From the NCBI RefSeq assembly GCF_014172375.1, contig NZ_WNXD01000001.1, forward strand, positions 682,001 to 746,000: a DNA stretch of 64,000 nt, read 5' to 3'. The notes below the pieces were generated by a model. It saw only the letters and a program-made list of their open reading frames with translations. It did not search any database and was not told the DNA's origin. The position numbers and the translations under genes are program-made. Origin of the DNA: Pedobacter planticolens. Lineage in GTDB: Bacteria; Bacteroidota; Bacteroidia; Sphingobacteriales; Sphingobacteriaceae. Of the stretch, positions 46,693 through 55,133 are shown piece after piece. Within the stretch, counting starts at the first letter, position 1. Every line of letters starts with the position of its first letter.

Positions 46693-46832
46693 TACTGTCA
46701 AGGGCCTTTTAGCAGTGTTCGATGTTTAGAAGAGATTTCCTTATAAAAATGTATTTTTTTTAAAATCTTATTAATGAGCTTGTTATAGCGCTTTTAGAGT
46801 TCGAGCACCATTGCCCTCCATTATGGTACTGC

Positions 46833-46997
46833 TCAAATTTTTTCATTCCTTGACGCCAATTCAATTTCTGTTTTTACAGAAAGTTCAGATAGGTCATACA
46901 TTAGTTTTAAAACCTTTTCAGCCGTTTCTAAGTCTATCTCGCATCCATATTGGGCAAAATTCTGTTTAACCATTTCTGGAGTTACTGATCTTTTCAT
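46833..46997 (-). CDS. Small helical protein, 54 residues
   Basis: An unlisted short gene read from ATG at 46997: it starts MKRSVTPEMVKQ and ends SRNEKI. The T-P-E ... G-x-x-I-x-L-E-x-A-x-x-V-L-x-x-M-Y pattern resembles small proteins often seen near Bacteroidota accessory elements. Strong amphipathic helix character, no signal peptide. Whether it acts alone is unknown. It lies between tRNA-His and the LacI-type regulator, so it may be a remnant marker of an integrated element. Confidence 0.55.
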   Translation of the reverse strand: MKRSVTPEMVKQNFAQYGCEIDLETAEKVLKLMYDLSELSVKTEIELASRNEKI

Positions 46998-47126
46998 TTT
47001 GATATTCTTTAATGTACTGTTTTGTAGGTGAAAAAAACTTACAGTGGATATGAATGTTAGTATGAGTAAAGTTGCAAAGGTAGCTATTATGCAATAATTG
47101 AAAGCCTGAAAAAGGGACGAGTTTAA

Positions 47127-47140
47127 GCAAACGATTGCAG
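47127..47140. promoter_or_regulatory. LacI-type operator O1
   Basis: GCAAACGATTGCAG, a half-symmetric relative of the palindrome at 48387. It lies upstream of the TAGATTTG element. Confidence 0.6.
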
Positions 47141-47163
47141 TTTTTGTTGATTATGCCATAAAA

Positions 47164-47171
47164 TAGATTTG
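47164..47171 (+). promoter_or_regulatory. -7 element TAGATTTG for the LacI-type gene
   Basis: An exact consensus match, between the two operators, so both could control this promoter. Confidence 0.45.
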
Positions 47172-47225
47172 ATTAACTTGTTATTTTGAAAAAAATACTT
47201 ATTTTAGGGAATTAAATTTAAAACT

Positions 47226-47239
47226 TGCAATCGTTTGCG
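47226..47239. promoter_or_regulatory. LacI-type operator O2
   Basis: TGCAATCGTTTGCG, ending 5 bases before the ATG at 47245. It suggests autorepression. Confidence 0.6.
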
Positions 47240-47244
47240 CATTA

Positions 47245-48267
47245 ATGAAAAATACCACTATAACCATTAAGGATTTAGCTTTAGAAGTTGGTATGTCTAT
47301 CTCTACCGTTTCTAGAGCATTAAGCAATCACCACCATATTAGTGAAAGTACTAAGGCCAAGGTAAATGAAGCAGCCCAAAAGCTTGGGTATCGGTATAAT
47401 GCGCTTGCCGCCGCACTGCGAAACAGTAAATCGAATACCATTGGTCTTATTGTTCCGAGGGTTTCCATGTTTTTCCATGCCGCTGTTATAACCTCAATTC
47501 AAAATACCCTGCATAAGTACGGATACAACGTCATTATATGCCAATCTAATGAATCCCCAGAGCTGGAAAAGGAAATGCTAAATCTATTACATGCCTCACG
47601 TGTAGAGGGGATTATCGTATCATGTAGTATCAAAACTGAAGATTTTTCCCATTTTAGTGATTCTGTTAATGATGGGGTACCAGTTATTTTTTATGATCGG
47701 GTACCGAGCAATCACCCATCCCATAAAATCAAGGGCGACGAATATACTGGCGCATATTTGGCTACCAGTCACTTGATAGAACAGGGCTGCAAAAATATTG
47801 CGCACATTGGGGGTCCTTTAACAAGCATACAATACAAGGAGCGTTTTGAAGGTTATAAGGCAGCGCTCAAGAAGAATAGTATTCCCTTTATAGAGGAAAT
47901 CGTCCTGTTCCATGAGCTAACCAATGAAAATGCCCTGAACTCTTGTGAGAAACTATTTAATGGGGCCATTGTGCCGGATGCAATATTTGCTAGTAATGAT
48001 ACAACGGCCTTAGCCGTTATTCAGTTTGCGAAAAAAAGACATATTGCCATTCCAGACCACTTGAAGGTTGTCGGTTATTCAAACGATAATCGCACTGAAA
48101 TTTCTAATCCAACTCTCACCTCAGTAGAGCAGTTCCCTCATGAAATGGGAGAGCAGGCAGCGAACCTAATGATGGATATTATTAAGCAGAAAATTGTGCC
48201 TGGTAGAAATTTTATTTCTTTAACTACACCCGTAGAACTGATAAAACGCAATTCCAGCTCTAATTAA
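47245..48267 (+). CDS. LacI-family transcriptional regulator
   Basis: A sugar- or metabolite-responsive repressor of 340 residues. The N-terminal helix-turn-helix (TIKDLALEVGMSISTVSRAL) and hinge (YNALAAALRNS) bind palindromes of the GCAAACGTTTGC type found nearby; the periplasmic-binding-like effector domain spans about 60-340. Base composition of this gene looks richer in C and G than that of its neighbours to the left. It faces a SusC-like gene that is now truncated, so the target operon is partly lost. Confidence 0.93.
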   Translation: MKNTTITIKDLALEVGMSISTVSRALSNHHHISESTKAKVNEAAQKLGYRYNALAAALRNSKSNTIGLIVPRVSMFFHAAVITSIQNTLHKYGYNVIICQSNESPELEKEMLNLLHASRVEGIIVSCSIKTEDFSHFSDSVNDGVPVIFYDRVPSNHPSHKIKGDEYTGAYLATSHLIEQGCKNIAHIGGPLTSIQYKERFEGYKAALKKNSIPFIEEIVLFHELTNENALNSCEKLFNGAIVPDAIFASNDTTALAVIQFAKKRHIAIPDHLKVVGYSNDNRTEISNPTLTSVEQFPHEMGEQAANLMMDIIKQKIVPGRNFISLTTPVELIKRNSSSN

Positions 48268-48386
48268 GCGCTTTTCTTGTAATCTATTGCACTGGATTAA
48301 AATTGTGTAACCAAATTGTGAAGTTTATTTTTCCTATTAATTGGAAATTAATTTGGATTTAAAATATATTATTTTTAAATATGTAG

Positions 48387-48402
48387 CTGCAAACGTTTGC
48401 AG
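48387..48402. promoter_or_regulatory. LacI-type operator O3 (perfect palindrome)
   Basis: CTGCAAACGTTTGCAG, a perfect 16-bp dyad 58 bases before the SusC-like start. Confidence 0.75.
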
Positions 48403-48459
48403 GTTGAAGATTGAACACCTTCATCCCATTAACCAAATTATAAACAAAACTTAAACTGT

Positions 48460-49335
48460 ATGAAAGTTAAATCTTTACAAAAGATTTTATCCATGGGTAA
48501 GTGTGGAATTATAATGCTGTGTATTCACTGCCTTTTCGTGGCTCCCGTTAGTGCACGATTTCAAAAGCAGGAAGGCATTGTGATAACGGGTAAAGTAACC
48601 GATGACAAAGATGGGGCACTGCCTGGTGTTTCTATTAAAGTAAAAGGCACAGCTATTGGTACGTCCACTGTCGCCGACGGAACTTACCGCATCAGTGCCC
48701 CAGTTGGCGCGGTGTTATCTTTTAAAATCATAGGATATAAGGCCAAAGAGGAAATAGTAAGGGCTAACACCACCATAAATGTCGTGCTGCTGACAGATCA
48801 ACAGGTACTGGATGAGGTGGTTGTTGTGGGTTATGGGACCCAGAAGAAAAGTGACATTACCGGAGCGGTAACTTCCATACCAAAGGATAGGATCGATAAC
48901 ATGGTCAGGACCGATGTCGTCCAGCTCATACAGGGCGCTGCTGCAGGTTTAAATGTGACCACAACGGCAGCTGGTGCAAATCCGGAGAGCGGCGCAGTAT
49001 TATTGATCCGTGGACGTAAATCTATTAGTGCCAGCAATGATCCGCTTATTATACTTGATGGTATTCCCTATAACGGAAGCCTATCTGATATCAACTCGAA
49101 TGATATTGCCAGTTTGGAAATATTGAAGGATGCATCGGCAGCTGCAATTTATGGGTCAAGGGCCTCCAATGGGGTGCTGTTGATTCAGACCAAACAGGGA
49201 ACAAAGGGTAAAGTAACCGTTCGGTACGAATATCTGTACGGCATTCAAAGGGTGGCCAACTTTCCACATCTGATGACCGGGCAAGAATATTTTGAATTTA
49301 AGGCCGGTGTAGTAAGCCCCGCTGGGATTATATGA
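48460..49335 (+). pseudogene. SusC/RagA-type receptor, 5' fragment
   Basis: Residues 1-285 read as a normal SusC-like TonB-dependent receptor: signal peptide, carboxypeptidase-regulatory-like domain (about 40-115), the TonB-box-like stretch VVVVGYGTQKKSDITGAV, and the plug (about 120-240, ending ASAAAIYGSRASNGVLLIQT). After LMTGQEYFEFKAG the frame departs from the family and stops at TGA 49333. The whole beta-barrel (normally 700 or more residues) is missing, so it cannot form a channel. The break falls at about 49300-49325. Confidence 0.85.
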
Positions 49336-49799
49336 AAGTCAACAATTACAGAGGCAAAATACACGATTGGGAAAGAGAACACTGCGAAGTGGATTTTGGG
49401 ATAGACCTCATGGTAACCGGTGGAAAAATGAATTGCGAAGGCTGGTCGGTTTATGCAGATTTTAAAGAAGGTTCATTTAGGTACGATCGAAGTGTTGATC
49501 CTGTAACCTGGCAAACTACCGGGCACAGCATTACTGTAAAAGCAGGAAAAGAAAAAGAATTTGAGATCACCAAAAAACTGGGTGGAAAAATAGGTGCAGA
49601 AATAGGAACCACCATCAAGTTTGATGGGAATATGAACCCGGTTGATTTGATCGTTAAAGAATCAGTTTCAGCAGAGATGAGTGGCCCTATGGGAGGCAGT
49701 GCAGGTGTTAATTTAGTTGATGTTGAAATAAGTGTGAGCGGTGGTTTTAAGGCCACCGGGTCATCCATACCAGGGTTTGGAAGCGATTTTTTGAAATAA
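49332..49799 (+). pseudogene. C-terminal remnant of a TPR-type secreted protein
   Basis: This frame (155 residues from an ATG at 49332) has the same closing plan as the 677-residue protein at 53088: an HC motif, GKM, a K-x-GSF stretch, and a Gly/Ser-rich beta-repeat tail (SGPMGGSAGVNLVDVEISVS ... SSIPGFG). The N-terminal TPR part is absent, and no signal peptide exists. I read it as a 3' fragment of a lost paralogue fused to the broken SusC gene. The ATG may be incidental. Confidence 0.6.
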
Positions 49800-49818
49800 A
49801 AATCATCTTTTTTAATGA

Positions 49819-49849
49819 TTGTATACGGTTATCGCTCAAACTAGATTTA
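49819..49849 (+). promoter_or_regulatory. Possible promoter of the secreted-protein cluster
   Basis: TTG at 49819-49821 and TAGATTTA at 49842-49849 are 20 bases apart; the -7 box deviates at its last base. It lies 30 bases before the next ATG. Confidence 0.3.
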
Positions 49850-49878
49850 CATCACCTTTAAAAAACAAATATTAACCT

Positions 49879-50988
49879 ATGAAAAATTTAATCATTTTAT
49901 TCCTGTTCATTGTAGGTACAATGGCAGCAAAAGCGCAAATCAAACCGAGAGTTGAAGACGAGAGTGTATTCATCCGAAAAAATAGAAAAGAAGTAAGGCT
50001 ACCCCAGGGTGATGCGAAGACAGAGCTAGCAAAGAAAATAGCAGAAATAGTGAAGCCAGTTATTGATAAACTTGGCAAGCTTATGGATACCGACCCGGCC
50101 ACCTATAAAGCCTACCAGCAAGATATTAAGGCCATAGCTGATGCAAAAACGATGGAAGAAAAACGATCGGGGATAGCAAATGTTTCCAAAAAATATTATC
50201 CGTTTATCAAGAAAATTTGGGACGAGGCAAACATTGATGAGGGGTATTATCAAACAAAAATAAAAGGCTTGTTTCCCGATAATGTAAAGGATAAGATTAA
50301 GTTTAGCGAGTTTCTTAGATTTGAGTACGAATTGGCCAAACCAGTACAGGGATATACACCTGGTGGGGGTGTCTCACAAACGCCTAATACCCCTCCAATA
50401 ATTACTAAGCCTGATGACCCTAACCCGTTCCGGTGTTTTGACGAAATACCAAGTTCGGGGGTTCTTTTTGATGAAAGTAAATCGGGCATTGGGTTCACTG
50501 ACCACTGGTATGGGGAGTTTAACGAAACAGACCGTACAAACGCAATTCATACTTCCACCGTTGGTAACGGCCCTTGGGGAAGTTACAGTAGTGCAGGTAT
50601 TACCTTAGACACCGTTAGTATACCAGGTAGATTTCCACAAGATAGCAGACGCTTGCAAGCTACAAAAAGTTATAAATGGATCGGCAGTGCTTATGCTATT
50701 TCTGTATTGGGTACCAGTTTAGGTTTTTATTATGAAACACCTTTTTATGGAGAATCGTTTGGAGACTGGCAAACAGAAGTAGGCGTGTGCTCTCCGATAA
50801 CGTTTGTATTATATTCAGAACGAAATTTAACTAAAACGTATTCCGTTATCAAACAAAAACCAGTTGGAAATTTTCTTGCCTTTGGTTTTGGCGCGGCAAA
50901 CTTTTCGGGTGCTTCGGGATTATTGACATTTGGAGGAGCACAAAGTACTGTAGCTGGTACCAAATGGACTCTTTGCGAAATTCCTTAA
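49879..50988 (+). CDS. Secreted hypothetical protein, 369 residues
   Basis: A signal peptide (MKNLIILFLFIVGTMAAKAQ) is clear. Residues 40-150 are charged and helical; a Pro/Gly/Thr linker follows (GYTPGGGVSQTPNTPPII); the C-terminal half is aromatic- and Gly-rich (YYETPFYGESFGDWQTEVG ... FAFGFGAANFSGASGLLTFGG), as in beta-sandwich or glycan-binding modules. I do not recognise a family. It is the first intact member of the cluster, 80 bases after the remnant. Confidence 0.75.
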   Translation: MKNLIILFLFIVGTMAAKAQIKPRVEDESVFIRKNRKEVRLPQGDAKTELAKKIAEIVKPVIDKLGKLMDTDPATYKAYQQDIKAIADAKTMEEKRSGIANVSKKYYPFIKKIWDEANIDEGYYQTKIKGLFPDNVKDKIKFSEFLRFEYELAKPVQGYTPGGGVSQTPNTPPIITKPDDPNPFRCFDEIPSSGVLFDESKSGIGFTDHWYGEFNETDRTNAIHTSTVGNGPWGSYSSAGITLDTVSIPGRFPQDSRRLQATKSYKWIGSAYAISVLGTSLGFYYETPFYGESFGDWQTEVGVCSPITFVLYSERNLTKTYSVIKQKPVGNFLAFGFGAANFSGASGLLTFGGAQSTVAGTKWTLCEIP

Positions 50989-51001
50989 TAAACCCTCAAC
51001 C

Positions 51002-51751
51002 ATGAAACATGCAAAATATTTTCTTTTATTGAGTTTGTTAATAGGGATGAGCAGTACAGGATTTGCACAAAAACAGGTTTTTGATGTGGTTTCTTTTGAT
51101 CCACCCAAAGGCTGGCAAGAATTGAAAAATGAGGGCGGCATTCAATTATCCATTACAGATAAAAAAACAGGAGCTTATGCAGTAGCTATTATCACTAAAC
51201 CAAAAACATCTGCTGCATCGGTCAATGAAAATTTTAATACTGACTGGAACAAATTGGTAAAAGCTGCAGTAATGGTTTCTGCGGCGCCAACCCTCTCTGA
51301 TATGGGTGTAGAAACGGGCTGGAATTGCATTACCGGACAGGCAAATTATACTGATGGCGCTACTAAGGGCATCGCCACATTGATTACTGCTACGGGATAT
51401 GACCAAACGGCCAGCGTGGTCATCATGACCAATACCAGTAAATACCAGGAAGAAATACTGGCCTTTGTAAATTCTTTGAAGTTGGCAAAACCCACTCAAA
51501 ATGAAGTAAGTAATGTTACACATGCTACCGCAAACCAAGTAGGGAAATCATCAGCTGTAGGTTTATGGTGCGACAATCATTTAGAAACAAGTGGATATTT
51601 TAATGGATTTCCGCAATATATGGCAGGTTATTGTAAACGGGAATACTTATTTAAAGCAGACGGTACTTATAATCAAGACGGTTTTTCTTATGCAAGGAAT
51701 GCTACTGGAAAATCCATTATCGATAACCCACCAAGATTTAAACTATACTAA
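51002..51751 (+). CDS. Secreted hypothetical protein, lipocalin-like C-terminus
   Basis: A 249-residue protein with a signal peptide (SSTGFAQ), a central domain starting DPPKGWQELKNEGGIQLSI, like proteins that repair or tolerate a stress-related substrate in other Bacteroidota, and a C-terminal stretch GLWCDNHLE ... YLFKADGTYNQ, resembling the first strands of a lipocalin-like barrel. It ends about 30 residues after ADGTY, shorter than such domains usually run, so the end may be truncated. Spacing to its neighbours is 13 and 5 bases. Confidence 0.75.
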   Translation: MKHAKYFLLLSLLIGMSSTGFAQKQVFDVVSFDPPKGWQELKNEGGIQLSITDKKTGAYAVAIITKPKTSAASVNENFNTDWNKLVKAAVMVSAAPTLSDMGVETGWNCITGQANYTDGATKGIATLITATGYDQTASVVIMTNTSKYQEEILAFVNSLKLAKPTQNEVSNVTHATANQVGKSSAVGLWCDNHLETSGYFNGFPQYMAGYCKREYLFKADGTYNQDGFSYARNATGKSIIDNPPRFKLY

Positions 51752-51756
51752 TTGCT

Positions 51757-53058
51757 ATGAAATCGAAAATACTTATCCCCTTATTTATACTACTGCCTTT
51801 TATCGCTTTTTCACAGGGAATAAAAAAAATAACGGACCCATTAACACCTTGTGGTTCACGTGCGGAAGTTGACGCTATGCCCGGCATTTATACTGACCAT
51901 AACAATACAATATATGGCTTTAGTTTAAAAGGCACACCTGCCGAAAAAGCTACGATGATGAAAAACCTCATCGCCGTAGAAAAACTGGAAGAAGCCAGCC
52001 GTAAGGACTTTAAATTGACGGGATGTGCCACCAGGCTAAGTTTTGCCAGGTCGGGCAGCAGCAATTACGGCAAAAATGTTTATGTCAGCTATGGGTACAA
52101 TATGGGCGTATATGCTTTTGTTTGCAATGTTAACCAACACGCCACCAAAATAGTAGATGAATACAGAACGGTTTTCAGGGTAAACTTCAATCCTTATATC
52201 ATGCCTGGGGGCGTACATGCTGTAGGTACTGGCGAGTTCAATATGAAAAATGGGAATCCGCTGTACGAAATTCCTGTAGAAGCAAAAGTGGGTCCCAACT
52301 TTGAAAAAGACAAAAGCAACAATCCCAGCCGTGTATCACAATATATTTCAGAATCAACCTTTATGGTTGCCCGCTCTGATGCCTATAAAGATTTTCATAG
52401 CGATTTCTTAAAACTCAACAATGGTAACGGCTATGTTGAGCACTGGGAAATGGGTGGCAGATATGATAATCACGGACCTAATTCGTATCAATTTATAGAT
52501 CGTCGTTATTTCCTCACCAAACCGGGAGTGCCTTTACTGATCCCCGTTAGCCGCAAGCAATACCTGCAGGATATGCTGGAATATTTTGAAATTGAAAAAG
52601 CCAATTTTGAGTATGACAACGCAGAAAAAATTAAAAGAATAGGAAATAGTACTTCTGAGTCTGCAAAAAGAACAATGGCAGCTTTGGAAGCAGACAAGCT
52701 TGCTTATCCCAAGATATATGAAGCAAAAAAAGCAAAGGTGAATGACCTGCTTGCCAAACAAAAACCGGAATGGTTACAAAAACCGGCAGTGGTAGATCAG
52801 GATAGATTGCTAAAAGATGCAAATAAAATCTTGGAAGCTTTGGGTAGGTTTTATGATGCAGAAGGAGAGTATAAAAGTGCCCTGTATGTTTTAAACCCAG
52901 CCTATTTTGTTTCCAATAACGGGCAGGCTGCAAAACCTTTATTGATAGAAGTACAGTTTCGGTATGAGATCACTAAAGATTATGGCTATTCTTCAAGGTT
53001 GTTCAATAATTGGGAGCAGCATTTTGATTTAGCTGCACTAAGAAAAATGCTGGATTAA
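51757..53058 (+). CDS. Secreted hypothetical protein, paralogue A (433 residues)
   Basis: A signal peptide (MKSKILIPLFILLPFIAFSQ) precedes a mostly helical protein. Shared with the 422-residue protein at 55134: LEEASRKDFKLTGC, YNMGVYAFVCN, a ...RRYFLTKPGVPLLIPVSRKQYL core and a closing LAALRKMLD. The central region contains a coiled-coil-like run (about 265-330, FEIEKANFEYDNAEKIKRI). No family recognised; I infer periplasmic or outer-surface location. It is 5 bases after the previous gene. Confidence 0.75.
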   Translation: MKSKILIPLFILLPFIAFSQGIKKITDPLTPCGSRAEVDAMPGIYTDHNNTIYGFSLKGTPAEKATMMKNLIAVEKLEEASRKDFKLTGCATRLSFARSGSSNYGKNVYVSYGYNMGVYAFVCNVNQHATKIVDEYRTVFRVNFNPYIMPGGVHAVGTGEFNMKNGNPLYEIPVEAKVGPNFEKDKSNNPSRVSQYISESTFMVARSDAYKDFHSDFLKLNNGNGYVEHWEMGGRYDNHGPNSYQFIDRRYFLTKPGVPLLIPVSRKQYLQDMLEYFEIEKANFEYDNAEKIKRIGNSTSESAKRTMAALEADKLAYPKIYEAKKAKVNDLLAKQKPEWLQKPAVVDQDRLLKDANKILEALGRFYDAEGEYKSALYVLNPAYFVSNNGQAAKPLLIEVQFRYEITKDYGYSSRLFNNWEQHFDLAALRKMLD

Positions 53059-53087
53059 AATTTTAAGGTTAAAATCAAATTCAATCC

Positions 53088-55121
53088 ATGAAACGAATAT
53101 ATACATTGATCATTACCACATTAATTGCAACGGTTGCTTTTGCACAGTCAAAAAACCCGACCAATAAAAAAGAAGTAGACGATAAGATAAAGCAGGCGCA
53201 ACAGCAGCTGGATAAGCTTACACCCGAACAAAGAAAGATGCTGGAACAGATGGGCATGTCTACAAAAGTGCCTTCAATGCCTACAGGTGTTGCAGATGCA
53301 GACGTAAAAGGAGCTGTAAGTGGTGGAAGTGCATTTGGTGTGCCATCCAGAAATGCAGCACTTATTGGGGCTATTCCGCAGATCACGTTAACTGCTGTTA
53401 CAGTTCCCACTTACCTCAAATCGCTTGGCGACTATGTTGAAAAAAGTATTGCCAACGATGCGAAATTATTTGCTCAACAAGTGTACACTTCCTTTAAATC
53501 GAACAAATACGATGCTGCAACAATTGGTAATGCCGCTGTTGGTTATTGGTCTACAGGGCAATTGGAGATTGCAGTATATCTTATGAACAAGGCTTGTGCC
53601 GATAACAGCGCAGATGCAGATATGCTGAGCAATTTTGCTGCAATGCTCAGTATGGGAGGTGCGCCACATCGTGCAATACCTTTACTTGATTATCTCAGTA
53701 AACAATATCCAGATAATACAACCATTATGAACAACCTAGGGCAGGCCTGGTTTTATTTGGGCGAAACAGAGAAAGCAAATGTTCAGTTAGAAAAAGTAGT
53801 AAAGGCTTTTGCCTATCATCCTCAGGCCAACTTTACCCAATGCTTAATACAGCAAAGTAAAGGGAATACGCCAAAGGCTATTGAGAAAATGAAAAACTCT
53901 TTGGCGTATAGTTTTTCATTAGATAAAATAAATATGCTGCGTAAATTGGGTTATAAAATTAAAGCCAGTGATATGCGAAAACCTTTTCGTCCTGATCCCA
54001 ACCCCTTGGGATTACGAAATTTTGTGCGCCCCGATGTGCCAACCAGTTATGAAGATGAGATAAGGCTGAAAGTTGACTGGGATGCCTTTCAAAAACAGGT
54101 AGGTGATAAATCAATGGCATTGGCAAAAGAAATGATTCCATATCAACAGGCGGCCGCGGCAAAGGCAGCACAAGTTTATAAAAAATTAGATAATAAGAGC
54201 GCAGAAGAAATTAATGCAATGAGAGCAAATGCAGTAATGCCCGATAACCTTTATCGAATTGTTGGTGAAAAAAACTTGGAAGAAATGAATAAAGATGGCG
54301 GCGTAGGTTATCGACTTAAAAAGGCAAAAGCGCAGATTGACTCATTGATAAAAGATTTTATGGCAAAAGATGAAGCGCAAAGAAAGACTTTGGAAAAGCA
54401 AAACAGCATCATCGCCGACAAGGAAACAGAGCTCGCTAAAAAAGGAGAAAATATTGGCTATGATAACTGCAAAGTACAACAGAAATATAGTGAGTGGGTA
54501 TACAAAAATTATAATAAACCGTTAGAAGCAGCCTATCAAAACTACCTGCACCAAGCGTATTTAAAAATTACCGAAGAGTTGTATTGGGAGCAATTTACAA
54601 TGGATGATGCCGCATTTGAAGCTGAAAAAATAGCGGCAAAGAAAGAATGGCTGGCGGCTCTTGGAAATACAAGATATATGGCTACCAATAAATACGGTAA
54701 CAATTGTATCCCACCCCAAAACAATGGCTCACGCTATAAGTTAGCCGATTTTGACGATATGCATTGCACTCATATTTCTACTTTGGATTTTGGAGCGTAC
54801 AAGCAAATAGTGGAATGTGGTAAAATGCGTATAGAATTTGATGCTGGTAAGCTGAAAGGTAGTTTTGATTTTAAATCGGACAATGCAGGTAAAGACAAAT
54901 TTATAAAAGGTACCCTCGAAGCCACAGTAATTGATAAATCGGTAGGTAAAGGCCCATTAGAAGCGTCGGCTAAAGCAGGTATGGGCATGGAGTTTACCAG
55001 TCATGGTGTGGAAGATGTGTATGTAAACGGCGAAGCATCGGTGGCAAATGTTTCCGCTTCTGGTCGCATGAGCCTTATTTCGGGTAATATGTCGGGTGGT
55101 ATAAGTGGTTTTGGAAAATAA
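53088..55121 (+). CDS. Secreted TPR-containing protein, 677 residues
   Basis: The signal peptide ends AFAQS. Residues 30-55 are a Gln/Lys-rich helix (KIKQAQQQLDKLTPEQRKML). Residues about 140-300 hold TPR-like helix pairs (TIMNNLGQAWFYLGETEKANVQLEK). A long basic coiled-coil-like middle (about 350-500) precedes the C-terminal beta-rich region with NG, GK and Gly repeats ending GISGFGK. I do not recognise the C-terminal domain; the 49332 remnant shares it. Probable surface or periplasmic scaffold. Confidence 0.8.
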   Translation: MKRIYTLIITTLIATVAFAQSKNPTNKKEVDDKIKQAQQQLDKLTPEQRKMLEQMGMSTKVPSMPTGVADADVKGAVSGGSAFGVPSRNAALIGAIPQITLTAVTVPTYLKSLGDYVEKSIANDAKLFAQQVYTSFKSNKYDAATIGNAAVGYWSTGQLEIAVYLMNKACADNSADADMLSNFAAMLSMGGAPHRAIPLLDYLSKQYPDNTTIMNNLGQAWFYLGETEKANVQLEKVVKAFAYHPQANFTQCLIQQSKGNTPKAIEKMKNSLAYSFSLDKINMLRKLGYKIKASDMRKPFRPDPNPLGLRNFVRPDVPTSYEDEIRLKVDWDAFQKQVGDKSMALAKEMIPYQQAAAAKAAQVYKKLDNKSAEEINAMRANAVMPDNLYRIVGEKNLEEMNKDGGVGYRLKKAKAQIDSLIKDFMAKDEAQRKTLEKQNSIIADKETELAKKGENIGYDNCKVQQKYSEWVYKNYNKPLEAAYQNYLHQAYLKITEELYWEQFTMDDAAFEAEKIAAKKEWLAALGNTRYMATNKYGNNCIPPQNNGSRYKLADFDDMHCTHISTLDFGAYKQIVECGKMRIEFDAGKLKGSFDFKSDNAGKDKFIKGTLEATVIDKSVGKGPLEASAKAGMGMEFTSHGVEDVYVNGEASVANVSASGRMSLISGNMSGGISGFGK

Positions 55122-55133
55122 ATTAAATACATA

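Noticed and set aside
51591..51872. Plus-strand frame of 93 codons overlapping two secreted-protein genes
   Set aside because: Out of phase with both genes and lacks protein-like order; considered as a frameshift continuation of the 51002 gene but no homologous motif appears.
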